This document shows positions 8,441 through 14,934 of a stretch of DNA of 18,659 bases, piece after piece. The number at the start of each line of letters is the position of its first letter. The first letter of the stretch is position 1. The translations under genes were made by a program, and so were the position numbers. The stretch lies in the NCBI GenBank assembly GCA_003565095.1, contig PXDI01000220.1:1-18659 (forward strand). Reading direction: 5' to 3'. This DNA comes from PVC group bacterium (lineage in GTDB: Bacteria; Verrucomicrobiota; Kiritimatiellia; UBA8416; PXDI01). The notes beneath the pieces are model-generated. The model was not told the origin of the DNA. It made no database searches and saw only the letters and a list, made by a program, of their open reading frames with translations.

Positions 8441-8511
8441 CGCTTTTTGCCTTGCATCCCGCTGGTTTTGGCGTAGATTGTACCCGTTTGTCATTTACGG
8501 GATATTAAGCT
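8441..8511 (+). promoter_or_regulatory. Spacer between ATPase and rnf operons
   Basis: This 71-bp gap is the only break between the two energy operons. No strong hairpin with a T-tract is visible, so read-through from the ATPase genes into rnf is possible. A weak promoter candidate is TTGCAT (8452-8457), a 16-bp spacer, then TAGATT (8474-8479); it matches the consensus in 3 and 4 of 6 positions and is not convincing. GGGA at 8499-8502 is the rnfA ribosome site. Confidence 0.25.
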
Positions 8512-9090
8512 ATGACACAATACATTCTGCTCATAATCAGCGCGGTGCTGGTCAATAATTTTGTGTTGACCCGTTTTCTGGGTATCTGCCCGTTTCTGGG
8601 AGTATCCAAAAAACTACCCACCGCGCTTGGCATGTGTGGCGCGGTGGTCTTTGTTATGACCTCCGCTTCAGCCGTTACATGGCTGGTGCACCGCTTTATC
8701 CTGATTCCACTCGGAATCGACTTCATGCAGACCATTGCATTCATTCTGGTGATCGCGTCATTCGTGCAGATGGTTGATATTGTCATGAAGAAAACCGCCC
8801 CCGCACTGCACGGCGCACTGGGTATCTTTCTGCCGCTGATAACCACCAACTGCGCCGTCATGGGTGTGGCAGTGCTCAATGTGCAACTCACCCACCCGTT
8901 TCTCAAAAGCGTGGTTTTCGGCTTTGCCGCCTCACTCGGCTTTGCCCTCGCCTTGATTATTTTCACCGGTCTGCGCGAGAAAATCGACCGAGCCAATCCG
9001 CCTAAGTGTTTTCAAGGTGTGGCGATTGCGCTGGTTACCGCCGGCTTGCTTAGTCTGGCATTCATGGGCTTCTCGGGGTTGGTGCGCTGA
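8512..9090 (+). CDS. rnfA: Rnf electron transport complex subunit A
   Basis: A 192-residue, six-helix inner-membrane protein. VNNFVLTRFLGICPFLGVSKK is the family hallmark. Cys26 (GIC-P) and Cys114 (TTNC) match the pair that, with the two cysteines of RnfE, holds a [2Fe-2S] cluster in the middle of the membrane. RnfA and RnfE are homologous and have inverted topology. The ATG is supported by GGGA 9 bp upstream. The gene opens an rnfABCDGE cluster, the order known from gammaproteobacteria; its stop shares one base with the rnfB start. Confidence 0.96.
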   Translation: MTQYILLIISAVLVNNFVLTRFLGICPFLGVSKKLPTALGMCGAVVFVMTSASAVTWLVHRFILIPLGIDFMQTIAFILVIASFVQMVDIVMKKTAPALHGALGIFLPLITTNCAVMGVAVLNVQLTHPFLKSVVFGFAASLGFALALIIFTGLREKIDRANPPKCFQGVAIALVTAGLLSLAFMGFSGLVR

Positions 9091-9938
9091 TGGATATGCT
9101 GCAATTTATACTGATCACCAGCGGAGCCATTGCGTTAGTCGGCGTGGTTTGCGGAACCGCACTGGCGGTTGCCGCACGCTTTTTTGCGGTACACGAAGAT
9201 CCGCGCATTGAAAAAGTTGCCGAAATTCTGCCGGGAGCTAACTGCGGCGGATGCGGATTGGCCGGCTGCACTGAATATGCCCGGGCCATCGTGGTTGATG
9301 GAGCTGCCATCAACCTTTGCGCCCCCGGCGGCAACGAAGTAATTGAACAAATCGCCGCTTTTCTGGGCCGTGAAGCCACGGCGGCAAAAAAGATGGTGGC
9401 ACTGGTTCTGTGTGGCGGCAATGACACACAGGCGCAAAAACGCCATGCTTATAATGGTGTAGCTGACTGCACCGCTGCGCAGGCCGTCAACGGCGGCGAT
9501 AAAGCCTGTACCTACGGCTGCCTCGGTTACGGAAGCTGTTCGCGCATCTGCCCTGTTGCCGCCATCGAAATCTGCGACGGTCTGGCCAAAGTCCATCCGG
9601 AACTGTGTATAAGCTGCGGCGCATGTGTGAAGGTATGTCCGCGCAATATTATCAAAATGGTTCCGGCCGATGCCCCGGTGCACGTCCTGTGCTCTTCGCA
9701 CGATAAAGGCCCTGTCGTCAAAAAAATGTGCAAGGTCGGCTGTATCGGCTGCACGCTTTGCACTAAGCAGGTGGAAAACCAGGCCATTACCATGGACCGT
9801 TTTCTGGCGGTAGTTGATTATTCAAAGGAAACCCCGGGCAAAGCCGCCGCCGAAAAATGCCCGGTCAATTGCATTATCGCCGCGGATGACAGCAGTAGCG
9901 ATGCCCAACCTGAAGTTTTGCAAAATGAAAATAATTAA
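9090..9938 (+). CDS. rnfB: Rnf complex subunit B (multi-cluster ferredoxin-like subunit)
   Basis: A 282-residue protein. It has an N-terminal membrane anchor (about 5-30), then the CGGCGLAGC domain with Cys52, 55, 60 and 77, followed by ferredoxin-type motifs around Cys140-154 and Cys173-183 and a third ferredoxin-like domain at about 214-262. In family members this last domain is a two-cluster ferredoxin. Here one cluster's ligands remain (Cys218, 221, 224, 257), while the positions of the second cluster read Val228, Glu247, Gly250 and Ala253, so that cluster is probably lost. RnfB takes electrons from reduced ferredoxin and passes them into the complex. ATG overlaps the rnfA stop (TGATG); a second in-frame ATG lies at 9096. 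Confidence 0.95.
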   Translation: MDMLQFILITSGAIALVGVVCGTALAVAARFFAVHEDPRIEKVAEILPGANCGGCGLAGCTEYARAIVVDGAAINLCAPGGNEVIEQIAAFLGREATAAKKMVALVLCGGNDTQAQKRHAYNGVADCTAAQAVNGGDKACTYGCLGYGSCSRICPVAAIEICDGLAKVHPELCISCGACVKVCPRNIIKMVPADAPVHVLCSSHDKGPVVKKMCKVGCIGCTLCTKQVENQAITMDRFLAVVDYSKETPGKAAAEKCPVNCIIAADDSSSDAQPEVLQNENN

Positions 9939-11259
9939 AGCGCCATATAAAAGCTGGGGCGGAATTCACCCGCGCTACCACAAGGATCTTGCGGCGGACC
10001 GCGCCCTGCGCGAAATGCCGCTGCCGGAGCTGCTGCAGATATCAATGTCACAGCATCTGGGTGCCCCCGCTAAGCCGGTTGTAAAAAAAGGCGACAGCGT
10101 CATGCAAGGCACCCTGATTGGCGAAGCCGCCGGCTTTATCTCCGCCAATGTTCATTCCCCCGTTTCCGGTGTAGTCAAAGATGTCGTTCCTGCCATTACT
10201 CTCACCGGCGCAATGATCGATAGTGTTGTCATCGAGCCCGACGGAGAAGATAAACGCGTGAATGATCTCGCCCCCCTCGCCGACTGGCAGGCTGTCGCAA
10301 AAAAAGATCTGATTGCACGGGTGGCCGCCGCCGGGGTCGCCGGCATGGGCGGGGCCGGCTTTCCTACGCATGTAAAACTTTCACCGCCGCCGGATAAAAC
10401 TATTGATACCCTGATAATCAATGGCGCGGAATGTGAACCATATCTCACCGCCGATTACCGGCTGATGCTCGAATCGCCCGAACGCGTCTGGCTGGGAGTT
10501 TCTATTCTCCGCCATATTCTAGGAGCTAAAACGGTGCGGATCGCCATCGAAGACAACAAACCGGAGGCCATTCGCGCCATGGAGCAGGCCATGCGAAATG
10601 CCGACGGCGATGTGGCAATCGTCGAACTGGCCACCGAATATCCGCAAGGCGCAGAAAAGCAGCAGATTTTCGCAATTACCGGACGTGAAGTGCCCTCCGG
10701 CGGCCTGCCGATGGATGTCGGGGCGGTTGTCGAAAATGTCGGAACCGCTGCCGCGGTCTTTGATGCCGTTTTCGAAGGAATGCCGCTGATCCGGCGCATC
10801 ACCACGGTAACCGGGCTGCCGCTGAATGCCCCCGGCAATATCATCGCACCGCTGGGAACATCCTATCGCGCACTCATCGAAGCATGCGGCGGTTGTGCCG
10901 ATACCGTGAAATTGATTTCCGGCGGACCCATGATGGGTATCGCCCAGGCGATCGATACAGTCACCACAACAAAAACCACCTCCGGCCTGCTGGCCCTCGG
11001 TGCACCGGATGTCTCTTTGTATGAATCAATGCCATGCATTTCATGCGGCCGCTGCGTCGATGCCTGCCCAATGAATCTGGTGCCGTCCGAACTCAGCCAG
11101 TATCTGGAAGCCGAGGATTATGAAGGCGCCGAAGAATTGCATGTGATGGACTGCATCGAGTGCGGCTGCTGTGCATTCAGTTGCCCGGCACACCGTCCGC
11201 TGGTGCAGCATATGCGTCAGGGCAAGGCCCGTGTCATGTTGAAACGGAAAAAGAAATAA
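9925..11259 (+). CDS. rnfC: Rnf complex subunit C (NADH-binding, FMN and Fe-S subunit)
   Basis: A 444-residue peripheral cytoplasmic subunit that hands electrons to NAD+. It opens with the GGIHP motif (WGGIHPRYHKD) and a biotinyl-like sandwich region (PVVKKGDSVMQGTLIGE). The GMGGAGFPTHVKL segment is the flavin/NADH-binding Gly-rich loop shared with complex I NuoF. Two [4Fe-4S] motifs lie at Cys371/374/377/381 and Cys410/413/416/420. It is the short form, without the long Ala/Lys-rich tail of E. coli RsxC. The start is not certain: the ATG at 9925 fits the family but overlaps rnfB by 14 bp without a clear ribosome site; an in-frame ATG at 9901 would add eight residues. Confidence 0.95.
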   Translation: MKIIKAPYKSWGGIHPRYHKDLAADRALREMPLPELLQISMSQHLGAPAKPVVKKGDSVMQGTLIGEAAGFISANVHSPVSGVVKDVVPAITLTGAMIDSVVIEPDGEDKRVNDLAPLADWQAVAKKDLIARVAAAGVAGMGGAGFPTHVKLSPPPDKTIDTLIINGAECEPYLTADYRLMLESPERVWLGVSILRHILGAKTVRIAIEDNKPEAIRAMEQAMRNADGDVAIVELATEYPQGAEKQQIFAITGREVPSGGLPMDVGAVVENVGTAAAVFDAVFEGMPLIRRITTVTGLPLNAPGNIIAPLGTSYRALIEACGGCADTVKLISGGPMMGIAQAIDTVTTTKTTSGLLALGAPDVSLYESMPCISCGRCVDACPMNLVPSELSQYLEAEDYEGAEELHVMDCIECGCCAFSCPAHRPLVQHMRQGKARVMLKRKKK

Positions 11260-11261
11260 TT

Positions 11262-12281
11262 ATGGCTGAAGCTATCGACAAACAAGATCATTTATTTGTG
11301 GTAAGTTCATCGCCGCACACCCATTCGGGTGCATCGGTGAAAGCGATCATGCTGGACGTAATCATTGCCATGCTGCCGCTTACCGGGGCGGCAATCTACC
11401 TTTTCGGCTGGAATGCCATCCGGCTGCTGCTGGTATGTGTGATAAGTTGCGTGGCAACCGAAGCCGCCTGCCGCAAGGCAATGGGACGCAATGCCGGCAT
11501 TGATGATCTGAGTGCCGTGGTGACCGGCATGCTGCTGGCCTTTAACCTGCCCCCCGCCCTGCCCTCATGGATGGCGGTCACCGGATCAGTAATCGCCATA
11601 GCGTTGGCCAAACAGGTTTTCGGCGGCATTGGCTATAACCCGTTCAATCCGGCACTGATTGCCCGTGTGGCATTGCTGATCTCTTTCCCGGTGGCAATGA
11701 CCACCTGGTCGCCATGGATTATGGCCGCTCCCGCCGCCGGGATTGACGCACTGACCTCCGCCACCCCGCTGGGCGCATTCAAAAGCGCGATCGACTTCGG
11801 GCAAACCGTGCCCTATCTGACCAACAGCACAACCTTTATGCAATTCTTTGTCGGTCATCAGAATGGCTGCATCGGTGAAGTCTCTAGCCTGGCAATCCTG
11901 CTGGGAGGGCTTTATCTGCTGTTCCGCCGCTGCATCAGTTGGCAAATACCGGCCTTCTATCTGGGCTCAGTGGCGGTACTTTCAACACTGATCTGGGCCG
12001 TGGCACCGGATAAAAACCTGCCGCCGCATCTGCATCTGGTTACCGGCGGACTGATGCTGGGTGCCTTTTTTATGGCAACCGATATGGTAACCACCCCCGT
12101 CACCCGCAAGGGTATGGCGGTTTTCGGCGCCGGCTGCGGAATCCTGACAGTGCTGATCCGTGTGTGGGGCGGATATCCCGAAGGCGTCAGCTTTGCCATT
12201 CTGCTGATGAACGCTGTAACTCCTTTGATTAACCGCGCAACCCGGCCAAGAGTCTTCGGAACAGGAAAGAAGAAATCATGA
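11262..12281 (+). CDS. rnfD: Rnf complex subunit D (membrane flavoprotein)
   Basis: A 339-residue integral membrane protein of the NqrB/RnfD family with many hydrophobic helices. The SATPLG motif at 166-171 contains Thr168, matching the threonine that carries covalent FMN in RnfD homologues. Other conserved stretches are SSSPHTHSG at the N-terminus, LLAFNLPPALPSW and GGIGYNPFNPALIARV. RnfD with RnfG forms the flavin path and the likely ion-translocating part. The frame is open upstream inside rnfC, but the ATG at 11262 lies two bases after the rnfC stop and matches the family start. The stop overlaps rnfG by four bases (ATGA). Confidence 0.95.
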   Translation: MAEAIDKQDHLFVVSSSPHTHSGASVKAIMLDVIIAMLPLTGAAIYLFGWNAIRLLLVCVISCVATEAACRKAMGRNAGIDDLSAVVTGMLLAFNLPPALPSWMAVTGSVIAIALAKQVFGGIGYNPFNPALIARVALLISFPVAMTTWSPWIMAAPAAGIDALTSATPLGAFKSAIDFGQTVPYLTNSTTFMQFFVGHQNGCIGEVSSLAILLGGLYLLFRRCISWQIPAFYLGSVAVLSTLIWAVAPDKNLPPHLHLVTGGLMLGAFFMATDMVTTPVTRKGMAVFGAGCGILTVLIRVWGGYPEGVSFAILLMNAVTPLINRATRPRVFGTGKKKS

Positions 12282-12829
12282 AAGAGCAAATGAAACTGGT
12301 GCTGGTGCTGTCAATGATCTGCCTTGTTTCCGGCATACTTATGGCATTGGTTTATAATGTGACGGCCGAACCGATTGCCCGCGCTCGCGAAGCCGCCCGC
12401 ATGGATGCGCTGCGGCAGGTGCTGCCGCCAACCGCCGCAGCACCGAAACTCGAGGAAAGCACTATCACCTACGAGGGACAAGAGATTCCGGTGGTTTACG
12501 CACGCTATGACGGGCAACTGCTGGCAACTGTCTTGCAAGTTAAAACCGCCGAAGGCTATGGCGGGGATATTGAGCTGATGGCCGGAATTCTGCCCGACGG
12601 CAGCATTCAGGGCATCGCCATTCTGGACCATAAGGAAACCCCCGGACTGGGTGCCCATATCAGCGGGCGTGCATTTCTTGACCTTTTCAAAGGCAGAAAA
12701 CTTGACGGCACAATCTGGAAGGTGAAGAAGGAAGGCGGGGATATCGACGAAATCACCGCCGCAACGGTTTCATCGCGCGCGGTGGTTGACGCCGTCAGAA
12801 TTGCACTCGCAGCAAACAGCGCCGAGTGA
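12278..12829 (+). CDS. rnfG: Rnf complex subunit G (covalent FMN subunit)
   Basis: A 183-residue protein with one N-terminal membrane helix (about 7-27) and an FMN-binding domain outside the cytoplasm. The GYGGDIELMAGI and HKETPGLGAHI segments are typical of NqrC/RnfG. The covalent flavin attachment motif, SGAT in many homologues, reads TAAT here, with Thr163 the expected FMN-bearing residue. The start overlaps the rnfD stop by four bases, and AGGA lies at 12263-12266. The rnfE start follows after 18 bp. Confidence 0.93.
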   Translation: MKEQMKLVLVLSMICLVSGILMALVYNVTAEPIARAREAARMDALRQVLPPTAAAPKLEESTITYEGQEIPVVYARYDGQLLATVLQVKTAEGYGGDIELMAGILPDGSIQGIAILDHKETPGLGAHISGRAFLDLFKGRKLDGTIWKVKKEGGDIDEITAATVSSRAVVDAVRIALAANSAE

Positions 12830-12847
12830 TGAGATAAGGATTTGATG

Positions 12848-13528
12848 ATGAAATTTTATCAGGAACTGATTAAGGGGTTATGGAAGGAGAATCCGATTTT
12901 CCGCCTGGTACTCGGCATGTGTCCGGCACTGGCTGTAACCACTTCGGTTGAAAACGCATTAGGCATGGGATTGGCCGCCACCTTTGTACTGGTTTGCGCC
13001 AATCTGGTAATCAGCACTATTCGCGGCATAATCCCCGCCAAAGTGCGCATCCCCTGCTTTATTGTGGTGATTGCCACGTTTGTAACAATCGTCGACCTGC
13101 TGATGAATGCCTATACACCACAATTGCACAAAAGTCTCGGCATCTTCATTCCGTTGATTGTTGTAAACTGTATCATTCTGGGACGTGCCGAAGCATTTGC
13201 CTCGCGGCATAAAATACTGCTTTCGCTGGCAGACGGCATCGGCATGGGGATCGGCTTCACCATCGGACTGGCGGTGCTGGGGCTCTGCCGTGAGGTGCTC
13301 GGCGCCGGCACCATCACCATCTGGGGCGCACTCCAGTTCAATGTACTCAACTTTGACCCGATGATCCTGATGATTCTGGCACCCGGCGGCTTTCTGGCAC
13401 TCGGCTGCCTGCTGGCACTGATGAACCATGTCCAGCGCTGTCTCGCACACCGCGCCGGCAATGTCTACGAACCACCACCCCACCTCGATTGCCGCCATTG
13501 CGTCATCTGCAAATGGGGCGCGGAGTAG
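12848..13528 (+). CDS. rnfE: Rnf complex subunit E, with a C-terminal Cys tail
   Basis: A 226-residue, six-helix membrane protein, homologue of RnfA. GLWKENPIFRLVLGMCPALAV (shown in part) and the following TTSVENALGMG are diagnostic. Cys25 and Cys108 are exactly the positions that bind the intramembrane [2Fe-2S] cluster with RnfA. The C-terminus carries a Cys-rich tail with Cys215, Cys218 and Cys221 (CxxCxxC) plus Cys198. The start is chosen among TTG 12842, ATG 12845 and ATG 12848; the last gives a 7-bp spacing from AAGGA (12836-12840) and the normal MKFYQEL start. It is the last rnf gene; the fold-back element begins 7 bp after the stop. Confidence 0.95.
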   Translation: MKFYQELIKGLWKENPIFRLVLGMCPALAVTTSVENALGMGLAATFVLVCANLVISTIRGIIPAKVRIPCFIVVIATFVTIVDLLMNAYTPQLHKSLGIFIPLIVVNCIILGRAEAFASRHKILLSLADGIGMGIGFTIGLAVLGLCREVLGAGTITIWGALQFNVLNFDPMILMILAPGGFLALGCLLALMNHVQRCLAHRAGNVYEPPPHLDCRHCVICKWGAE

Positions 13529-13558
13529 AGCGGGTCTCGAAAGTTTTGTCGTGATCAC

Positions 13559-13582
13559 GCTCGCTGACCTTGGTCGGCGAGC
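13559..13582. repeat. Left palindrome of the fold-back element
   Basis: GCTCGC at 13559-13564 pairs with GCGAGC at 13577-13582, followed by a T-G pair, GACC pairing with GGTC and a TT turn. The core CGCTGACCTTGGTCGGCG recurs exactly, in reverse complement, in the palindrome at 13716-13739. The arms outside the core differ between the two copies (CT versus TC) but stay complementary, so the ability to pair seems preserved. Confidence 0.9.
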
Positions 13583-13591
13583 AGGAGAATT

Positions 13592-13690
13592 ATGAAAAAC
13601 GGCACAGAAAACAAAGAGAAGAGCCCTGCTGGAGCAAGAACTTGGGTAACCACCTTATCTTGCTCTATACGGGCTCAAATTGTCTTTTGA
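13592..13690 (+). CDS. Possible 32-residue small protein inside the fold-back element
   Basis: An ATG at 13592 preceded by AGGAG (13583-13587) at 4 bp opens a 32-codon frame ending TGA at 13688-13690. The peptide begins MKNGTENKEKSPAGARTW and has no recognised domain. The initiation signal is better than that of several real genes here, but the reading frame passes through both arms of the central hairpin, so its sequence is constrained by that structure and may be coding by chance. It could also be the captured start of another gene. Confidence 0.22.
   Translation: MKNGTENKEKSPAGARTWVTTLSCSIRAQIVF
13621..13676. repeat. Central three-tier hairpin of the fold-back element
   Basis: GAGCCC (13621-13626) pairs with GGGCTC (13671-13676), then after a small internal loop GAGCAAGA (13632-13639) pairs perfectly with TCTTGCTC (13658-13665), and GGT (13645-13647) with ACC (13652-13654) closes an AACC loop. 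The same shape can form in RNA from either strand. The T-rich stretch from 13680 to 13713 follows, so transcription ending for rnfE here is possible, but there is no uninterrupted U-tract right after the stem. Confidence 0.8.
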
Positions 13691-13715
13691 AGGTTTTTCT
13701 TTATTTGAATTTTCC

Positions 13716-13739
13716 GTCCGCCGACCAAGGTCAGCGGAC
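13716..13739. repeat. Right palindrome of the fold-back element
   Basis: GTCCGC at 13716-13721 pairs with GCGGAC at 13734-13739, with GACC/GGTC inside and an AA turn; one C-A mismatch interrupts the stem. C13715 and G13740 extend it by one pair. The core is the exact reverse complement of that at 13559-13582, giving the pair the inverted arrangement typical of REP doublets. Confidence 0.9.
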
Positions 13740-13788
13740 GCGATAAAAACGCCCCTATCACGAGAAAACTTTCGAGAATTACTATAGA

Positions 13789-14319
13789 TTACGCGCCGAA
13801 TGCGTTAAACCAGGCACGTTTCACGAACGGCAGCTTGTCACGGCGGGGACCTTCCGCGGCAGGAACACCAACCGGCAGGATAATCCGCAGAATCTTATCG
13901 GACGGAACACCAAGCATATCGCCGATTGTTTCCGCACGGTTTTCAGCTCGCAACCAGCCGTCAATCCAGACGCTGCCATACCCAAGCGCCGTAATCGCCA
14001 ACAGCATATTTTGCGTTGCTGCACTGCAATCCTCAACCTGAAACGACATGTCCTGATAAACCGGTTCGGGCTCGCGATCCGTAATAACACAGATCATCGC
14101 CTTGGCCTGCTGCATCGCCGGCATAGTATGCAAATTGCCGATAGCAGCCAGTATTTCCGGATCATCCACTATCACAAAACGCGTGGTCTGGGCATTGCAC
14201 CCACTCGGGGCCGCCAGCCCGGCCGCAACAATTCTCTCTAAATCACTCCGCGGAACCGCCTCTTCAGTATATGCCCCGCGATAACTGTGCCGCGCCTCAA
14301 TCGCCTTGAATAACTCCAT
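13789..14319 (-). CDS. Nitroreductase family FMN-dependent oxidoreductase
   Basis: A 176-residue flavoprotein, at the short end of the family. The N-terminal RHSYRGAY (10-17) carries the Arg and Ser that contact the FMN phosphate, followed by APSGCNAQTTRFVIV, the second flavin-binding segment. The ALGYGSVWIDGW region and the C-terminal VGVPAAEGPRRDKLP are also typical. It probably reduces nitro compounds, quinones or flavin-like substrates using NAD(P)H; the substrate cannot be told. GGAG (complement of 14326-14329) lies 6 bp before the ATG. A minus-strand TATAAT (complement of 14337-14342) is a likely -10, though without a good -35. The gene converges on rnfE and diverges from the gene at 14411. 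Confidence 0.9.
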   Translation of the reverse strand: MELFKAIEARHSYRGAYTEEAVPRSDLERIVAAGLAAPSGCNAQTTRFVIVDDPEILAAIGNLHTMPAMQQAKAMICVITDREPEPVYQDMSFQVEDCSAATQNMLLAITALGYGSVWIDGWLRAENRAETIGDMLGVPSDKILRIILPVGVPAAEGPRRDKLPFVKRAWFNAFGA

Positions 14320-14343
14320 AATATTCTCCTGCTTATATTATAA

Positions 14344-14371
14344 TGGACACTAACCTTGCTAATCGTATAAT
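14344..14371 (+). promoter_or_regulatory. Sigma-70-type promoter for the 14411 gene
   Basis: TGGACA (14344-14349, 5 of 6 matches to TTGACA), a 16-bp spacer and a perfect TATAAT (14366-14371). Transcription would start near 14378, about 33 bases before the ATG at 14411. The -35 hexamer directly abuts the minus-strand TATAAT (14337-14342) of the divergent nitroreductase, so polymerase binding at the two would interfere. Confidence 0.55.
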
Positions 14372-14410
14372 TTGACCTTATATCATAAATTTAGTGATTT
14401 TCAATGTTAT

Positions 14411-14911
14411 ATGAAAAAAGTGCGCGTTAACGACATAATGCAGCGTGGGTATGTTTACACACTCACCGAACCGGCCGGGCTGAACTTTCATCCCGAATTC
14501 AAACCCGAACTCACCCCTAAGCAGATGCTGCAACTTGGCGTGTTCGGCGGCAAATACATGACCGACTGCACCGCCGAATTCCCCGCCGACTGGTTTGAGA
14601 AGGCCAGACTCTGCGCCGAACGGCACGATCCTTCACTGAACTTTTTCGGCGTAAACGCCTCCCAGCCCTTGTCCGTCTGGCAGGAAAAGGGCTGGATTCA
14701 TGACGAAGATCCACGCGGATGGTTCCAGTGGTACTGCCGCTATTACATGGGACGTAGAATCGACGACGATGATCGCCAGATAAAACGTTGGAAAGCCATC
14801 AGCCGCCATATTGCCCAGCTCAAGAAAAACTGCCGGCCGGGCGATATTCATTGCCGGCCCCGCCAGCGACAGTCAATACTGCACTGGGCATATGATTCAC
14901 GCAAAATGTAA
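14411..14911 (+). CDS. Conserved hypothetical protein, Trp- and Cys-rich
   Basis: A 166-residue soluble protein. I recognise the style of a conserved family but cannot assign a function. Notable segments are GVFGGKYMTDCTAEFPADWF, NFFGVNASQPLSVWQEKGW, DPRGWFQWYCRYYMGRR and the C-terminal CRPGDIHCRPRQRQSILHWAYD. The many Trp, Tyr and Arg residues and the spaced Cys suggest nucleic-acid, cofactor or metal binding, which is only a guess. No signal peptide or membrane helix is seen. The start is not certain: the open frame begins at a TTG (14372) inside the promoter, and the ATG at 14411 lacks a clear ribosome site, so weak or near-leaderless initiation is implied. The DUF4870 gene follows after 23 bp. 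Confidence 0.75.
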   Translation: MKKVRVNDIMQRGYVYTLTEPAGLNFHPEFKPELTPKQMLQLGVFGGKYMTDCTAEFPADWFEKARLCAERHDPSLNFFGVNASQPLSVWQEKGWIHDEDPRGWFQWYCRYYMGRRIDDDDRQIKRWKAISRHIAQLKKNCRPGDIHCRPRQRQSILHWAYDSRKM

Positions 14912-14934
14912 TTATGAAATAAAGGAGCAGCGGA

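Larger units (their letters stand above)
13535..13777. mobile_element. Fold-back (MITE- or REPIN-like) element with terminal inverted repeats
   Basis: The left end, 13535-13555 (starts TCTCGAAAGTTTT, ends CGTGAT), and the reverse complement of the right end, 13757-13777, agree at 20 of 21 bases. Inside are two 24-bp palindromes (13559-13582 and 13716-13739) sharing an 18-base core in inverted orientation, and a central hairpin (13621-13676) that shares the palindromes' symmetry centre near 13649. The right arm has 17 extra bases between palindrome and terminal repeat. No transposase is encoded and no clear target duplication is seen at the edges. It sits between convergent genes, where such elements tolerate insertion. 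A non-autonomous transposon or REP doublet is the best reading; a purely local structured terminator is the alternative. Confidence 0.5.

Noticed and set aside
8441..8511. Rho-independent terminator between atpK and rnfA
   Set aside because: CGCTTTTTGCC has a T run, but it precedes rather than follows any stem, and only three-pair stems can be drawn.
13621..13676. Integron attC site
   Set aside because: The hairpin has no RYYYAAC/GTTRRRY ends and no integrase or cassette array is present.
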